Assembly (NCBI GenBank): GCA_030619245.1
Contig: JAUXBS010000064.1
Span: forward strand, 1 to 6,766
Length of the DNA: 6,766 nt
From: Clostridia bacterium
Lineage (GTDB): Bacteria; UBA6262; WVXT01; JAUXBS01
Direction of reading: 5' to 3'
Both the position numbers and the translations under genes were made by a program. Below, in pieces: positions 1-6,663 of the stretch (position 1 is the first letter of the stretch; each line of letters opens with the position of its first letter). Below the pieces are notes generated by a model that saw only the letters and a program-made list of their open reading frames with translations, did no database searches and had not been told where the DNA came from.

Positions 1-1143
1 CTGGCGAAGAATAAGTGCAGTGAGAAGAAGAAGAGTTATCATCTCAGGGGGAATGAGACGAAAATAAAGAGCAAATCCTTCTCCCTGTTGAATATTGCGC
101 GCGATGCGAAGATTCCCGTTAAATACAGGAAGTCAGCTATTGAGGCAATGGGTGAGATCCAGGAGAAGCAGCATGAAGATACGCTTTTTGAATTACTGGA
201 CGGGGACCTGCCTTACCAGCTAAAGAAAAGCTGTATATACGCCCTGGGCAAGTTGAGGTCAATGAAGGCAGTGAGCAGGTTGATGAAACTCACAAAAAAT
301 CCCAACCCGCACCTGAGGTCAAGAGCTGTTGAGGCGCTGGCAAATATCGGTACGGTTCATGCTGTCCCGGTGTTGATAAAGGCGCTACAGGACAGTAATA
401 TCTATACAAGGAGGATGGCGGCTCTTTCCCTCGGCAGGCTTGGTGATAAGAGGGCAATACATGAACTCGTTCGCATCCTTCAGTCCAATGACCCTGAACT
501 CAAGAGGAATGCGATAAGTTCAATTGGTGAACTGGGAGACAAGAATACTGAGAAGCTGGTGCTGAACATGATTGACAGCAGGGACGTTGTGTTAAAGAAG
601 GAGGCAATCAAGGCTCTTGGGAAAATACGCAGCATTATGGCTGTGGGGAAGTTCCTGGAGCTGATGAGGGAAGAGGATGTGGAAATCAGGGAGGAACTGG
701 CAGAGGCATTGCTTGAGATAATGAATAACTGCAATGTGAGGGATGTTAAGGATTACTTCTCCGGTATTATTAAAGCATCAGAGGATAGGTCCCCGTTCGT
801 GAGGGGGGTTTTCATGAGCATCCTGAGATTGTTGCCTGATACCGGGGCAAAGGCAAGGTTAAAAGAATGCCTCAAGGACGGGAGCGGATATGTCAGGTGG
901 CATGCAACCCTTGCCTTGTCCAGGAAGCAGGGGAGGGAAATCGTGTATCTCATAATAAAGCAGTTAAGGGATGTCAATGAACAGGTAAGGATTGCCGCTG
1001 CCCGCGCGCTTGGCAGGATGGGCAACCTTAATGCCCTGGGGGCTTTGAGGCTTGCTCTCAAGGATTCCAGTAAAAGGGTGAGCCAGGAAGCGGCGGAATC
1101 CATAATAAATATCCTGAGAACGAAGGGGATGAAGGAGAATTAG
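1..1143 (+). CDS. HEAT-repeat (PBS lyase-like) protein, 5'-truncated
   Basis: The frame is open from base 1 to the TAG at 1141-1143, giving 380 visible residues. A TTG at 88 could serve as a start, but no stop lies upstream in frame and no good ribosome site precedes it, so the gene very probably begins outside the window. The first 30 or so residues are lysine-rich. From about visible residue 40 the protein is a tandem array of roughly eleven two-helix units of about 31 residues, starting near residues 40, 72, 104, 135, 166, 197, 228, 266, 297, 328 and 359. The units carry the HEAT pattern of x-R/K-x-x-A-x-x-A-L-G-x-L/I, for example AVEALANIG and AARALGRMG. The seventh unit is longer (about 38 residues). 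Such repeats form a superhelical protein-binding surface. No catalytic motif or membrane segment is visible, and secretion cannot be judged without the N-terminus. The gene sits 3 bases before the methyltransferase and is probably co-transcribed with the LPS genes. Its partner and role are unknown. Confidence 0.9.
   Translation: MAKNKCSEKKKSYHLRGNETKIKSKSFSLLNIARDAKIPVKYRKSAIEAMGEIQEKQHEDTLFELLDGDLPYQLKKSCIYALGKLRSMKAVSRLMKLTKNPNPHLRSRAVEALANIGTVHAVPVLIKALQDSNIYTRRMAALSLGRLGDKRAIHELVRILQSNDPELKRNAISSIGELGDKNTEKLVLNMIDSRDVVLKKEAIKALGKIRSIMAVGKFLELMREEDVEIREELAEALLEIMNNCNVRDVKDYFSGIIKASEDRSPFVRGVFMSILRLLPDTGAKARLKECLKDGSGYVRWHATLALSRKQGREIVYLIIKQLRDVNEQVRIAAARALGRMGNLNALGALRLALKDSSKRVSQEAAESIINILRTKGMKEN
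1132..1137 (+). promoter_or_regulatory. Ribosome binding site of the methyltransferase gene
   Basis: AAGGAG lies inside the last codons of the HEAT gene, 9 bases before the ATG at 1147. It is a strong Shine-Dalgarno match and supports that start. Its position inside the upstream gene fits translational coupling. Confidence 0.75.
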
Positions 1144-1146
1144 TCC

Positions 1147-1881
1147 ATGGAAGTAAGGGATGATGTGGTTTACAACAAGACGATGGACAGGGATGATTTT
1201 CTGGAGCCTCCTGTTCGTTCAATGAAAAAGAAACTTAGCAGGTACAGCAGGGAATTGTTCTTCAAACAAACTCCGTTTGCGGTAAACGGTTTCTTAAGGA
1301 AGCGTTATTACGTAAGGTGGTACAAGATGTGGGAGTACGCGCGTTCCCTGGCGTATCTTGATATAAAACCGGGTGAAAAGGTGCTGGATTTTGGCGGTGG
1401 GGCGACCCTGCCGGTTTTTTGGCTCGCCGGTAAGGGCTGTGAAGTGGTAAGCGCGGATATCAATGAAAAACTTGCTGAACATACCAACGTTGTTGCAAAG
1501 AAGAATGGCTGGAAGTTAAAGGGGACTACTATAAATCTGTGTGAATCTACAGTGCCTGCTGAATGGGGAAGTTTTGATTACGTTATTTCCTTCTGTACAA
1601 TAGAACATCTTGAAGAGAAATCCCTGCAGTTTGCGTTGAAGCGGCTTGCCGGAGCCCTGGCGGACGGGGGTATTATGGCGCTTACGTTTTATTACGGGGA
1701 GGAGGCTCCGACAGAAAACTCTCTGCGTAATTCATCCGATATCAGGAAACTGGTAAAGATATCGGGGCTGGAGGTTGTAGGCAATAAAGATTTTATTGAC
1801 GCAGGAATCCGTTTTAAACTGAAGAACAGAAAAGAATATTTTTATTATACGTTTGGTTCATTATTCCTGAAAAAAAGATAA
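1147..1881 (+). CDS. Class I SAM-dependent methyltransferase
   Basis: This 244-residue protein carries a Rossmann-fold methyltransferase domain of the Methyltransf_11/25 kind over about residues 70-185. Motif I is VLDFGGGA at residues 79-86, which binds S-adenosylmethionine. The acidic residue that contacts the ribose is D104 in VVSADIN. The motif IV region is FDYVISFCTIEHL at 143-155, and a GGIMALTF strand follows at 174-181. About 70 basic, aromatic residues precede the domain and contain no clear membrane helix. The C-terminus is rich in Phe, Tyr and Lys and could lie against a membrane or bind a hydrophobic substrate, but that is inference. The ATG at 1147 has a good ribosome site 9 bases upstream. 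The gene lies between the HEAT gene and waaA, so a role in modifying core sugars, polysaccharide or an envelope lipid is plausible. Small-molecule methylation (for example quinone-type) is an alternative. No substrate-specific motif is recognised. Confidence 0.88.
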   Translation: MEVRDDVVYNKTMDRDDFLEPPVRSMKKKLSRYSRELFFKQTPFAVNGFLRKRYYVRWYKMWEYARSLAYLDIKPGEKVLDFGGGATLPVFWLAGKGCEVVSADINEKLAEHTNVVAKKNGWKLKGTTINLCESTVPAEWGSFDYVISFCTIEHLEEKSLQFALKRLAGALADGGIMALTFYYGEEAPTENSLRNSSDIRKLVKISGLEVVGNKDFIDAGIRFKLKNRKEYFYYTFGSLFLKKR

Positions 1882-1894
1882 GGGGGATGCGCCC

Positions 1895-1900
1895 GGAGGA
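1895..1900 (+). promoter_or_regulatory. Ribosome binding site that decides the waaA start
   Basis: GGAGGA stands 7 bases before the ATG at 1908. The upstream in-frame ATG at 1887 has only an AGGGGG run directly abutting it, too close to act as a ribosome site. This favours 1908 as the true start, which removes seven residues from the longest reading. Confidence 0.75.
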
Positions 1901-1907
1901 ATTTACA

Positions 1908-3191
1908 ATGTGGCTTGTTTATCAGGGAGTCTTAATTATTGCGGTTATTATGCTGCTGCCGTATATAATTTACAGGGTAATCAGGTATCCTGATGAATAC
2001 AGGCAGCGTTTTGGGATATATCCCGCAGTAACAGGTGACAGGTTTAAAGGGAAAAGGGTTATCTGGGTTCATTCGTCTTCGGTCGGGGAAGTAAATGCTG
2101 CGAAGCCGTTGATAATGTCATTAAAGCGCGAGCACCCCGGAGCGAAGATACTACTGTCAACGATGACGGGTACAGGGCAGTTAATAGCAAAAAAATCATC
2201 AGGAGCTGATGAGGTTATTTACTTTCCCCTGGATTTAAAATGGGTGGTTGAGAAGGCGCTGGATGTATTCAGGCCTGCCTTATTTATCATGATTGAAACA
2301 GAAATATGGCCGAACTTTATAAGAGAAGCAAAGAAAAGAGGCGTACCGCTGATGATTGCCTGCGGCAGGGTTTCCTCAAGAGCGTACCGGAGGTACATGT
2401 TGTTGAAGCCTTTCTTCAGGGATGTGCTGGGTAAGGTTAATATGTTCAGTATGCAGACTGCCCTGGATGCGGAAAGAATAATTAACATGGGGGCTGACCC
2501 GATGGTTACGAAGATAACCGGCAGTATAAAGTATGACCAGGCGGCGGGCCTGGCTGTACCGGAAGCTGCCAGGCAGCGCATGCTGAAGTTAATGGGGTTT
2601 GGCCCGGGTGACAGGATAATAGTAGCCGGCAGTACACGCAGAGGTGAAGAAGAGATAATACTTAAATCATATGAAGAAATCCGCAGGTCCTTTCCTGACG
2701 CCCGCCTGGTTATTGTTCCCAGGCACCTGAACAGGATAAGTGGAATTACCGGAATTTTGCGCCGCATGAATATCGCTTGTATTAAGCGTACAGAACTTTC
2801 TGATAACGGCAGAGTGAACAGGGGGGAAGTGATACTGGTTGATACAATGGGGGAGTTGTTGAAAATATACTCGGTGGCTGATATCGTGTTTGTCGGCGGG
2901 AGCCTGGTCCGTATCGGAGGGCATAATATACTTGAGCCCGCCTGCCTCGGCAAGAGCGTTATATTCGGCCCCTACATGGATAACTTCCTGGAAATAGCGG
3001 AATTGTTCGTTAACAAGAGCGCGGCAGTCCGGGTGGAATCCGGCAGAGAATTGACTTTTGTCCTGCTCAATCTGCTGAAGAAGCCCGCGGAAAGGGAAAG
3101 GCTTGGCAGGAATGCGCTGGACTTAATCAGGCGGAATAAAGGTTCCTCCGGGAGAAACGCTGAATTAACAGGGGATATTATAAGAAAATGA
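1908..3191 (+). CDS. waaA: 3-deoxy-D-manno-octulosonic acid (Kdo) transferase
   Basis: WaaA (KdtA, GT30 family) transfers Kdo from CMP-Kdo to a tetraacylated lipid A precursor at the cytoplasmic face of the inner membrane. The protein has 427 residues from the ATG at 1908, close to E. coli WaaA (about 425). It opens with a hydrophobic anchor, roughly residues 2-23, followed by a basic stretch. The N-terminal domain contains HSSSVGEV at 55-62; its glutamate (E61) matches the catalytic base of the family. The family signature ETEIWPN is at 130-136. The C-terminal nucleotide-binding domain begins near IIVAGSTRRGEE at about 237-248 and contains FVGGSLV and GGHNILEPA at about 328-345, then FGPYMDNF. 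It ends with a 4-base ATGA overlap with the acyltransferase gene. Whether it adds one or two Kdo residues cannot be read from the sequence. The nearby Kdo kinase homologue hints at one. An alternative start is ATG 1887. Confidence 0.96.
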   Translation: MWLVYQGVLIIAVIMLLPYIIYRVIRYPDEYRQRFGIYPAVTGDRFKGKRVIWVHSSSVGEVNAAKPLIMSLKREHPGAKILLSTMTGTGQLIAKKSSGADEVIYFPLDLKWVVEKALDVFRPALFIMIETEIWPNFIREAKKRGVPLMIACGRVSSRAYRRYMLLKPFFRDVLGKVNMFSMQTALDAERIINMGADPMVTKITGSIKYDQAAGLAVPEAARQRMLKLMGFGPGDRIIVAGSTRRGEEEIILKSYEEIRRSFPDARLVIVPRHLNRISGITGILRRMNIACIKRTELSDNGRVNRGEVILVDTMGELLKIYSVADIVFVGGSLVRIGGHNILEPACLGKSVIFGPYMDNFLEIAELFVNKSAAVRVESGRELTFVLLNLLKKPAERERLGRNALDLIRRNKGSSGRNAELTGDIIRK

Positions 3192-4105
3192 ATAAATTTA
3201 TTAAAGCACTGGGACGTGAAGCCGGTTGGCGCGCGCTGATTTTCTCGGATAGAATGATAAGATGGTTTCCCGGGAAGATAGTGCTGATAATAATGAACGG
3301 TATAGGGATGGCTGCATATCTTTTTTGTGGTTACAGGCGCAGGGTTGCCCTTGATAATTTGAGGCATGTTTTTGGCAGGGAAAAAAACAGGGGGGAAATA
3401 AAAGGAATTATGAAGTTGTTTATAAGGGGGATTATAGCTAATCATTACGAATTGGTAGCCCTGTACCATAATGGGAACAGGGATATAAGGGAAATAGTTA
3501 GTATTGAAGGGAAAGAAAACCTGGATAGGGCCCTTGAAAAGGGACGTGGAGTTATTGCCGTAAGCGCGCATATCGGCAACTTTGAAATAGTGTGCGGCAG
3601 GATGGTTGCCGAGGGCTATAGATATTCCGCCATGGCTGCCAGCGCGAGGGATGAGAGGGCAAAAAAGTACTTTGCGGATATATGGGAGAGGCAGGGTATG
3701 GATATAATCCCGTCCCTGCCGGTTTTTACCGCATTGAGGCGGTCTATAGAAACGCTCGAAAAAAACGGGCTCATTGCTATTTATGCTGACCAGAACAGGC
3801 CCAGCGGCGGTATCTTTATTGATTTTTTCGGCCGGCTTGCCGCTACTGCCACGAGCCCGGCTGCTCTTGCCATTAAAACAGGCGCGTCAATCGTCCCGAT
3901 GTTTACGGTGAGAACAGGCAAGGAAAATCACAGTATCATTATTGAAAAACCGTTGGAATTAAAGCTTACGGGGGATGACCGGGCGGACATAAAAAGAATT
4001 ACGGGGATGATTAACGGGATTATTGAAAAATACATCAGAAAATATCCTGAACAATGGTGGTGGTTTCATGACAGGTGGAAAAGAAAACCCGAAAATATTG
4101 ATTAA
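3188..4105 (+). CDS. lpxL: Lipid A late acyltransferase, LpxL/HtrB family
   Basis: The 305-residue protein is of usual length for this family, which adds secondary acyl chains to lipid A at the inner membrane. A hydrophobic segment at about residues 31-48 (IVLIIMNGIGMAAYLFCG) probably anchors it and is followed by RRRVALDNLRHVFG, typical of family N-termini. The catalytic H-x4-E dyad is H128/E133 in SAHIGNFE. Further family blocks are ADQNRP at 200-205, FFGRLAATATSPAALA at about 213-228, TGASIVP at 231-237 and the C-terminal YPEQWWWFHDRWKR at 286-299. The ATG at 3188 overlaps the waaA stop by four bases, indicating coupled translation. Placement directly after waaA fits the known preference of E. 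coli LpxL for Kdo-bearing substrate. The sequence does not show which acyl position or chain length is used, so LpxM- or LpxP-like roles are possible. The 3' end overlaps waaF by 38 bases. Confidence 0.93.
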   Translation: MNKFIKALGREAGWRALIFSDRMIRWFPGKIVLIIMNGIGMAAYLFCGYRRRVALDNLRHVFGREKNRGEIKGIMKLFIRGIIANHYELVALYHNGNRDIREIVSIEGKENLDRALEKGRGVIAVSAHIGNFEIVCGRMVAEGYRYSAMAASARDERAKKYFADIWERQGMDIIPSLPVFTALRRSIETLEKNGLIAIYADQNRPSGGIFIDFFGRLAATATSPAALAIKTGASIVPMFTVRTGKENHSIIIEKPLELKLTGDDRADIKRITGMINGIIEKYIRKYPEQWWWFHDRWKRKPENID

Positions 4106-5087
4106 GGCGGTTAACTGGGTAGGGGATGCGGTTCTCATGACTCCTGCAGTGAGGGGGCTGAGAAAAAAGTTCCCCGGAAGCCATATTGCCGTGCTTGTAA
4201 AGCCGCGGGTGAAGGACGTATTCAGGGAGAATAATGACATCAATGAAATTATCGTTTACGGGGGCAGGGACGACAGTCCAATAACAGGGAAGCTGAAGTT
4301 GATAAGGGAAATAAGAAGGAAGAAATTTGACCTGGGTATTGCGGTACAGCCGCGGTCGTATGAGGCAGCCTTTATTTTATTTTTAGGCGGAGTCAGGGAG
4401 AGGATAGGTTACAGTCATTTTTTGAGAAACCTGCTGTTAACCAAAACCGTGAAACTGTCAAAGGAAGCGAAACATGATGTAGATGTATTCTCTGGCGTTC
4501 TTGAACCACTCGGGGTTGTCCTTGATGAAAAAAAACCGGTATTGAACACCGACAGCGTATCGGAAGAGTGGGCGGACAAATTTCTCAAGGAAAACCGCAT
4601 AGAAAGAAATGATATACTTGTTGGTTTAAACCCGGGTTCTTATTCACAGGCAAGGAGGTGGCCTGAAGACAGGTACGCAAAGCTTGCGGATGAAATAATC
4701 CGGGGTTTTAACGCAAAGGTACTGGTGTTCAGCGGTCCCGGGGATGACGGCGTGGTAAGCAATGTGTGTTCCGCCGCCAGGGAGGATTTGATTGTAGGAA
4801 GGACGGACCTCCTGCAGCTTGCGGCGCTGTGCAGGAAGTGCAGGGTGGTGGTAAGCAATGATACCGGCCCGGCCCATATCGCTTCGGCGGTGGGCACTCC
4901 GGTTATAACTATTTCAGGAGCCACGGACCCGGTGAGAACGGGGCCGTACGGGGAAGGGAATATTGCGATTAATAAATCCCTGTCCTGCAGCCCCTGTTTT
5001 CTTGAGGAATGCGGGGATTTAAAATGTATGAAGGAAGTTACGGTTGATGAGGTTCTTGAGGCGGTAAAGGGCAAGATAAAGAAATGA
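4068..5087 (+). CDS. waaF: ADP-heptose:LPS heptosyltransferase (GT9, WaaF type)
   Basis: GT9 enzymes transfer L-glycero-D-manno-heptose from ADP-heptose to the growing inner core in the cytoplasm. From the ATG at 4068 the protein has 339 residues, near E. coli WaaF (348). The N-terminal block KILIKAVNWVGDAVLMTPAV at about residues 9-28 carries the Asp (D20) at the position of the family catalytic base. LNPGSYSQARRWP at 187-199 and SNDTGPAHIASAVGTP at 263-278 are the acceptor/donor-site signatures, with D265 in the ADP-heptose site. A C-terminal cysteine set, C307, C310, C315 and C320, follows the pattern seen in heptosyltransferase II-like proteins. A longer reading from a TTG at 4023 adds 15 residues that only reflect the lpxL overlap and do not resemble the family. 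A weak GGTGGTGG run lies just before ATG 4068. The stop overlaps the kinase start by four bases. It could add heptose I rather than II, since no second GT9 gene is visible. Confidence 0.93.
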   Translation: MTGGKENPKILIKAVNWVGDAVLMTPAVRGLRKKFPGSHIAVLVKPRVKDVFRENNDINEIIVYGGRDDSPITGKLKLIREIRRKKFDLGIAVQPRSYEAAFILFLGGVRERIGYSHFLRNLLLTKTVKLSKEAKHDVDVFSGVLEPLGVVLDEKKPVLNTDSVSEEWADKFLKENRIERNDILVGLNPGSYSQARRWPEDRYAKLADEIIRGFNAKVLVFSGPGDDGVVSNVCSAAREDLIVGRTDLLQLAALCRKCRVVVSNDTGPAHIASAVGTPVITISGATDPVRTGPYGEGNIAINKSLSCSPCFLEECGDLKCMKEVTVDEVLEAVKGKIKK

Positions 5088-5923
5088 AATATAATATTCC
5101 ATCAGGTTACAGTAAAGTGGAAAAAGGCGGGGTAATCGTAATCCTGGCTGATAGTTACAGGGACAAACTGCTGGAAGCGGGGATTGCCGATCCGGATGTC
5201 ATGATAAAACAGGCAAGCCCTGTTGAAACGCCGGGCGGCAGGGGGAAGGTTTATTCCATTTCACCGGGAGGAGTGAAACTTGTTATCAGGCATTATGAAC
5301 ACGGTGGATTTTTCAGGAAGGTACTGGGTGACCTGTTCCTTGGCGCTTGGAGGCCATTGAAGGAACTTGCCCTGACCCGTAGAGCGTTCAGTATGGGCCT
5401 GCCGGTGCCTGAATCTATAGCGGTGTGTATGAAAAAACAGCTTGGTATATTCACCAGGAGCTGGTTTATTTCAAAAGAAATCCGGGGCGCTGTTGAAATC
5501 GCCGTATTGTTTGCCGGAACGGGAATGGAGCCGGTTTCAGAGAAGAGGAAACTGCTGTACGCTGTAGCAGGCGCGATAAGGGTAATGCATGACAGGGGGC
5601 TGTATCACAATGATTTAAACCTCGGGAATATCCTGGCGCGGAAAAAAGACGAGGGTTATGAAGTTTTTATAGTTGACCTTGATAAGTCAGTGTTCAGGAA
5701 GGAACTGAGTATTAATCAAAGAGTGAAGAACCTGTCCCGTTTAAACCGTTCTGTTGACAAAATTGCCGGGAAAAAACCACTGCGCGTTAATTTCAGGGAT
5801 AAACTGAGGTTCTTAAAGAGTTATTCCGATAACATGAAAAAGATTGACAGGGAGTTGTTAGCGGGAATAATGAAATCTGTAAAATACAAAACAGGAGTGA
5901 CGGTATGGAAAAAATATCAATAG
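5084..5923 (+). CDS. kdkA: Kdo kinase-like protein (KdkA / lipopolysaccharide kinase family)
   Basis: The 279-residue protein has the layout of KdkA, the ATP-dependent kinase that phosphorylates Kdo in Haemophilus and Vibrio LPS, in the Kdo/WaaP kinase family with a protein-kinase-like fold. In order it shows GGRGKVY at 51-57 (glycine-rich entry), LVIRHYEHGG at 66-75 (matching the RHY-RGG motif of KdkA), MGLPVPESIA at 104-113, the catalytic loop YHNDLNLGNIL at 174-184 with D177 as presumed base and N182 as metal ligand, and VDLDKS at 197-202 replacing the usual DFG-type segment. A basic tail containing NLSRLNRSV at 216-224 also resembles KdkA. All expected catalytic residues are present, so it looks active. 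It overlaps waaF by 4 bases and the next gene by 19 bases. No clear ribosome site precedes it, so it probably depends on coupled translation. WaaP-type phosphorylation of heptose is an alternative, but the motif set fits KdkA better. Confidence 0.85.
   Translation: MKYNIPSGYSKVEKGGVIVILADSYRDKLLEAGIADPDVMIKQASPVETPGGRGKVYSISPGGVKLVIRHYEHGGFFRKVLGDLFLGAWRPLKELALTRRAFSMGLPVPESIAVCMKKQLGIFTRSWFISKEIRGAVEIAVLFAGTGMEPVSEKRKLLYAVAGAIRVMHDRGLYHNDLNLGNILARKKDEGYEVFIVDLDKSVFRKELSINQRVKNLSRLNRSVDKIAGKKPLRVNFRDKLRFLKSYSDNMKKIDRELLAGIMKSVKYKTGVTVWKKYQ
5893..5897 (+). promoter_or_regulatory. Ribosome binding site of the family 2 glycosyltransferase gene
   Basis: AGGAG lies inside the 3' end of the kinase gene, 7 bases before the ATG at 5905. 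It fixes that start and explains the 19-base overlap. Confidence 0.75.
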
Positions 5924-6663
5924 TAATTATTACTCACAATGAAGCGAAGAACATAGTAGAATGCCTGGAATCCGTTAAGTGGGCGGATGAGATTGTTGTG
6001 CTGGATTCATTCAGTGATGATGAAACTGTTGAAATATGCAGGCGCTACACGGATAAGGTGTTTCAGAGTAAGTTTAGCAACTTTTCTCTACAGAAGAACA
6101 TGGTGCTGGACAGAGCTAATAATGAATGGGTGTTAAGTTTGGACGCGGACGAGAGGGTCAGCCCTCAGCTCAGGGAAAAGATTGTTTCAATCGTCAGGGA
6201 AAACAGCCTGGAAAACGCAGGGTACTTCATACCCAGGAGGAATTACTTCTTTGGCAGGTGGGTCAGGCATTGCGGCCTTTACCCGGATTACGTGCTGAGA
6301 TTGTTCAGAAAATCAAAAGGCAGGTTTAAGGATGAATTTGTGCATGAGAGCGTTGCCCTGGATGGCAGGGCGGGATACATGGATGAACCGTTAGAGCACT
6401 TTACCTACAGGGATATTGATGGATTTATTGAAAGGATAAAGCACTACACGACTCTTTCGGTAAAACAGATGCAGAGGGATAAGAGAAAATCAAGGTGGTT
6501 CAATCTGATAGTCAATCCATTTGCGGCTTTTACGAAAATGTACTTCATAAAAAAAGGTTTCCTGGATGGCAGCCTGGGTTTTGTGGTTTGTGTACTGTAC
6601 AGTTATTATGCTTTCATGAAGTATGCTAAGTTGTGGGAGAAACAGAGAATAAATGGCAGTTAA
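5905..6663 (+). CDS. Family 2 glycosyltransferase, WaaE/KdtX-like
   Basis: This is a 252-residue GT-A fold glycosyltransferase, probably at the cytoplasmic side of the inner membrane and using a nucleotide sugar. The N-terminal strand and loop ISIVIITHNEAKNI is at residues 4-17. The nucleotide-binding acidic residues are in VVLDSFSDDET at 31-41. The metal-binding DxD site is LDADERV at 79-85. FVHESV at 145-150 and the LEHFTYRD block at about 163-170 are typical of the WaaE/KdtX group, which in Klebsiella adds glucose to the first heptose. The C-terminal part, with FIKKGFLDGSLGFVVCVLYSYYAFMKY at about 214-240, is hydrophobic and probably membrane-associated. Length matches the usual 250-260 residues. 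The ATG at 5905 has a strong ribosome site. The gene overlaps both neighbours, fitting a role in extending the core right after Kdo and heptose addition. The actual sugar and linkage cannot be told from sequence. Confidence 0.9.
   Translation: MEKISIVIITHNEAKNIVECLESVKWADEIVVLDSFSDDETVEICRRYTDKVFQSKFSNFSLQKNMVLDRANNEWVLSLDADERVSPQLREKIVSIVRENSLENAGYFIPRRNYFFGRWVRHCGLYPDYVLRLFRKSKGRFKDEFVHESVALDGRAGYMDEPLEHFTYRDIDGFIERIKHYTTLSVKQMQRDKRKSRWFNLIVNPFAAFTKMYFIKKGFLDGSLGFVVCVLYSYYAFMKYAKLWEKQRINGS

Noticed and set aside
88..90. TTG at 88 as the true start of the HEAT protein
   Set aside because: The frame stays open to base 1, no ribosome site stands before the TTG, and the sequence after it continues smoothly into the repeats, so a start outside the window is more likely.
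88..1143. Direct DNA repeats in the HEAT gene as a possible mobile or CRISPR-like array
   Set aside because: The periodicity of about 93 bases is at the protein level with diverged DNA, as expected for HEAT units; there are no identical repeats with unique spacers.
2219..2953. Long minus-strand open frame (244 codons) opposite waaA
   Set aside because: It lies wholly inside a confidently identified waaA gene, is Ser/Pro/Ile-rich as antisense shadows are, and has no recognisable domain.
2972..3571. Minus-strand open frame (199 codons) across the waaA/lpxL junction
   Set aside because: It is antisense to two recognised genes with conserved motifs; its composition is shadow-like and it has no family signature.
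1403..3726. Shared 14-base string CCCTGCCGGTTTTT in the methyltransferase (near 1404) and acyltransferase (near 3713) genes
   Set aside because: Both copies are coding, the flanks differ, and there are only two copies; it is best explained by chance and codon preference.
4640..5074. Minus-strand open frame (144 codons) opposite waaF
   Set aside because: It is an antisense shadow of the conserved heptosyltransferase C-terminal domain.
6126..6329. Plus-strand 67-codon frame inside the family 2 glycosyltransferase
   Set aside because: It is an out-of-frame reading of a gene with clear family motifs, and there is no sign of independent translation.
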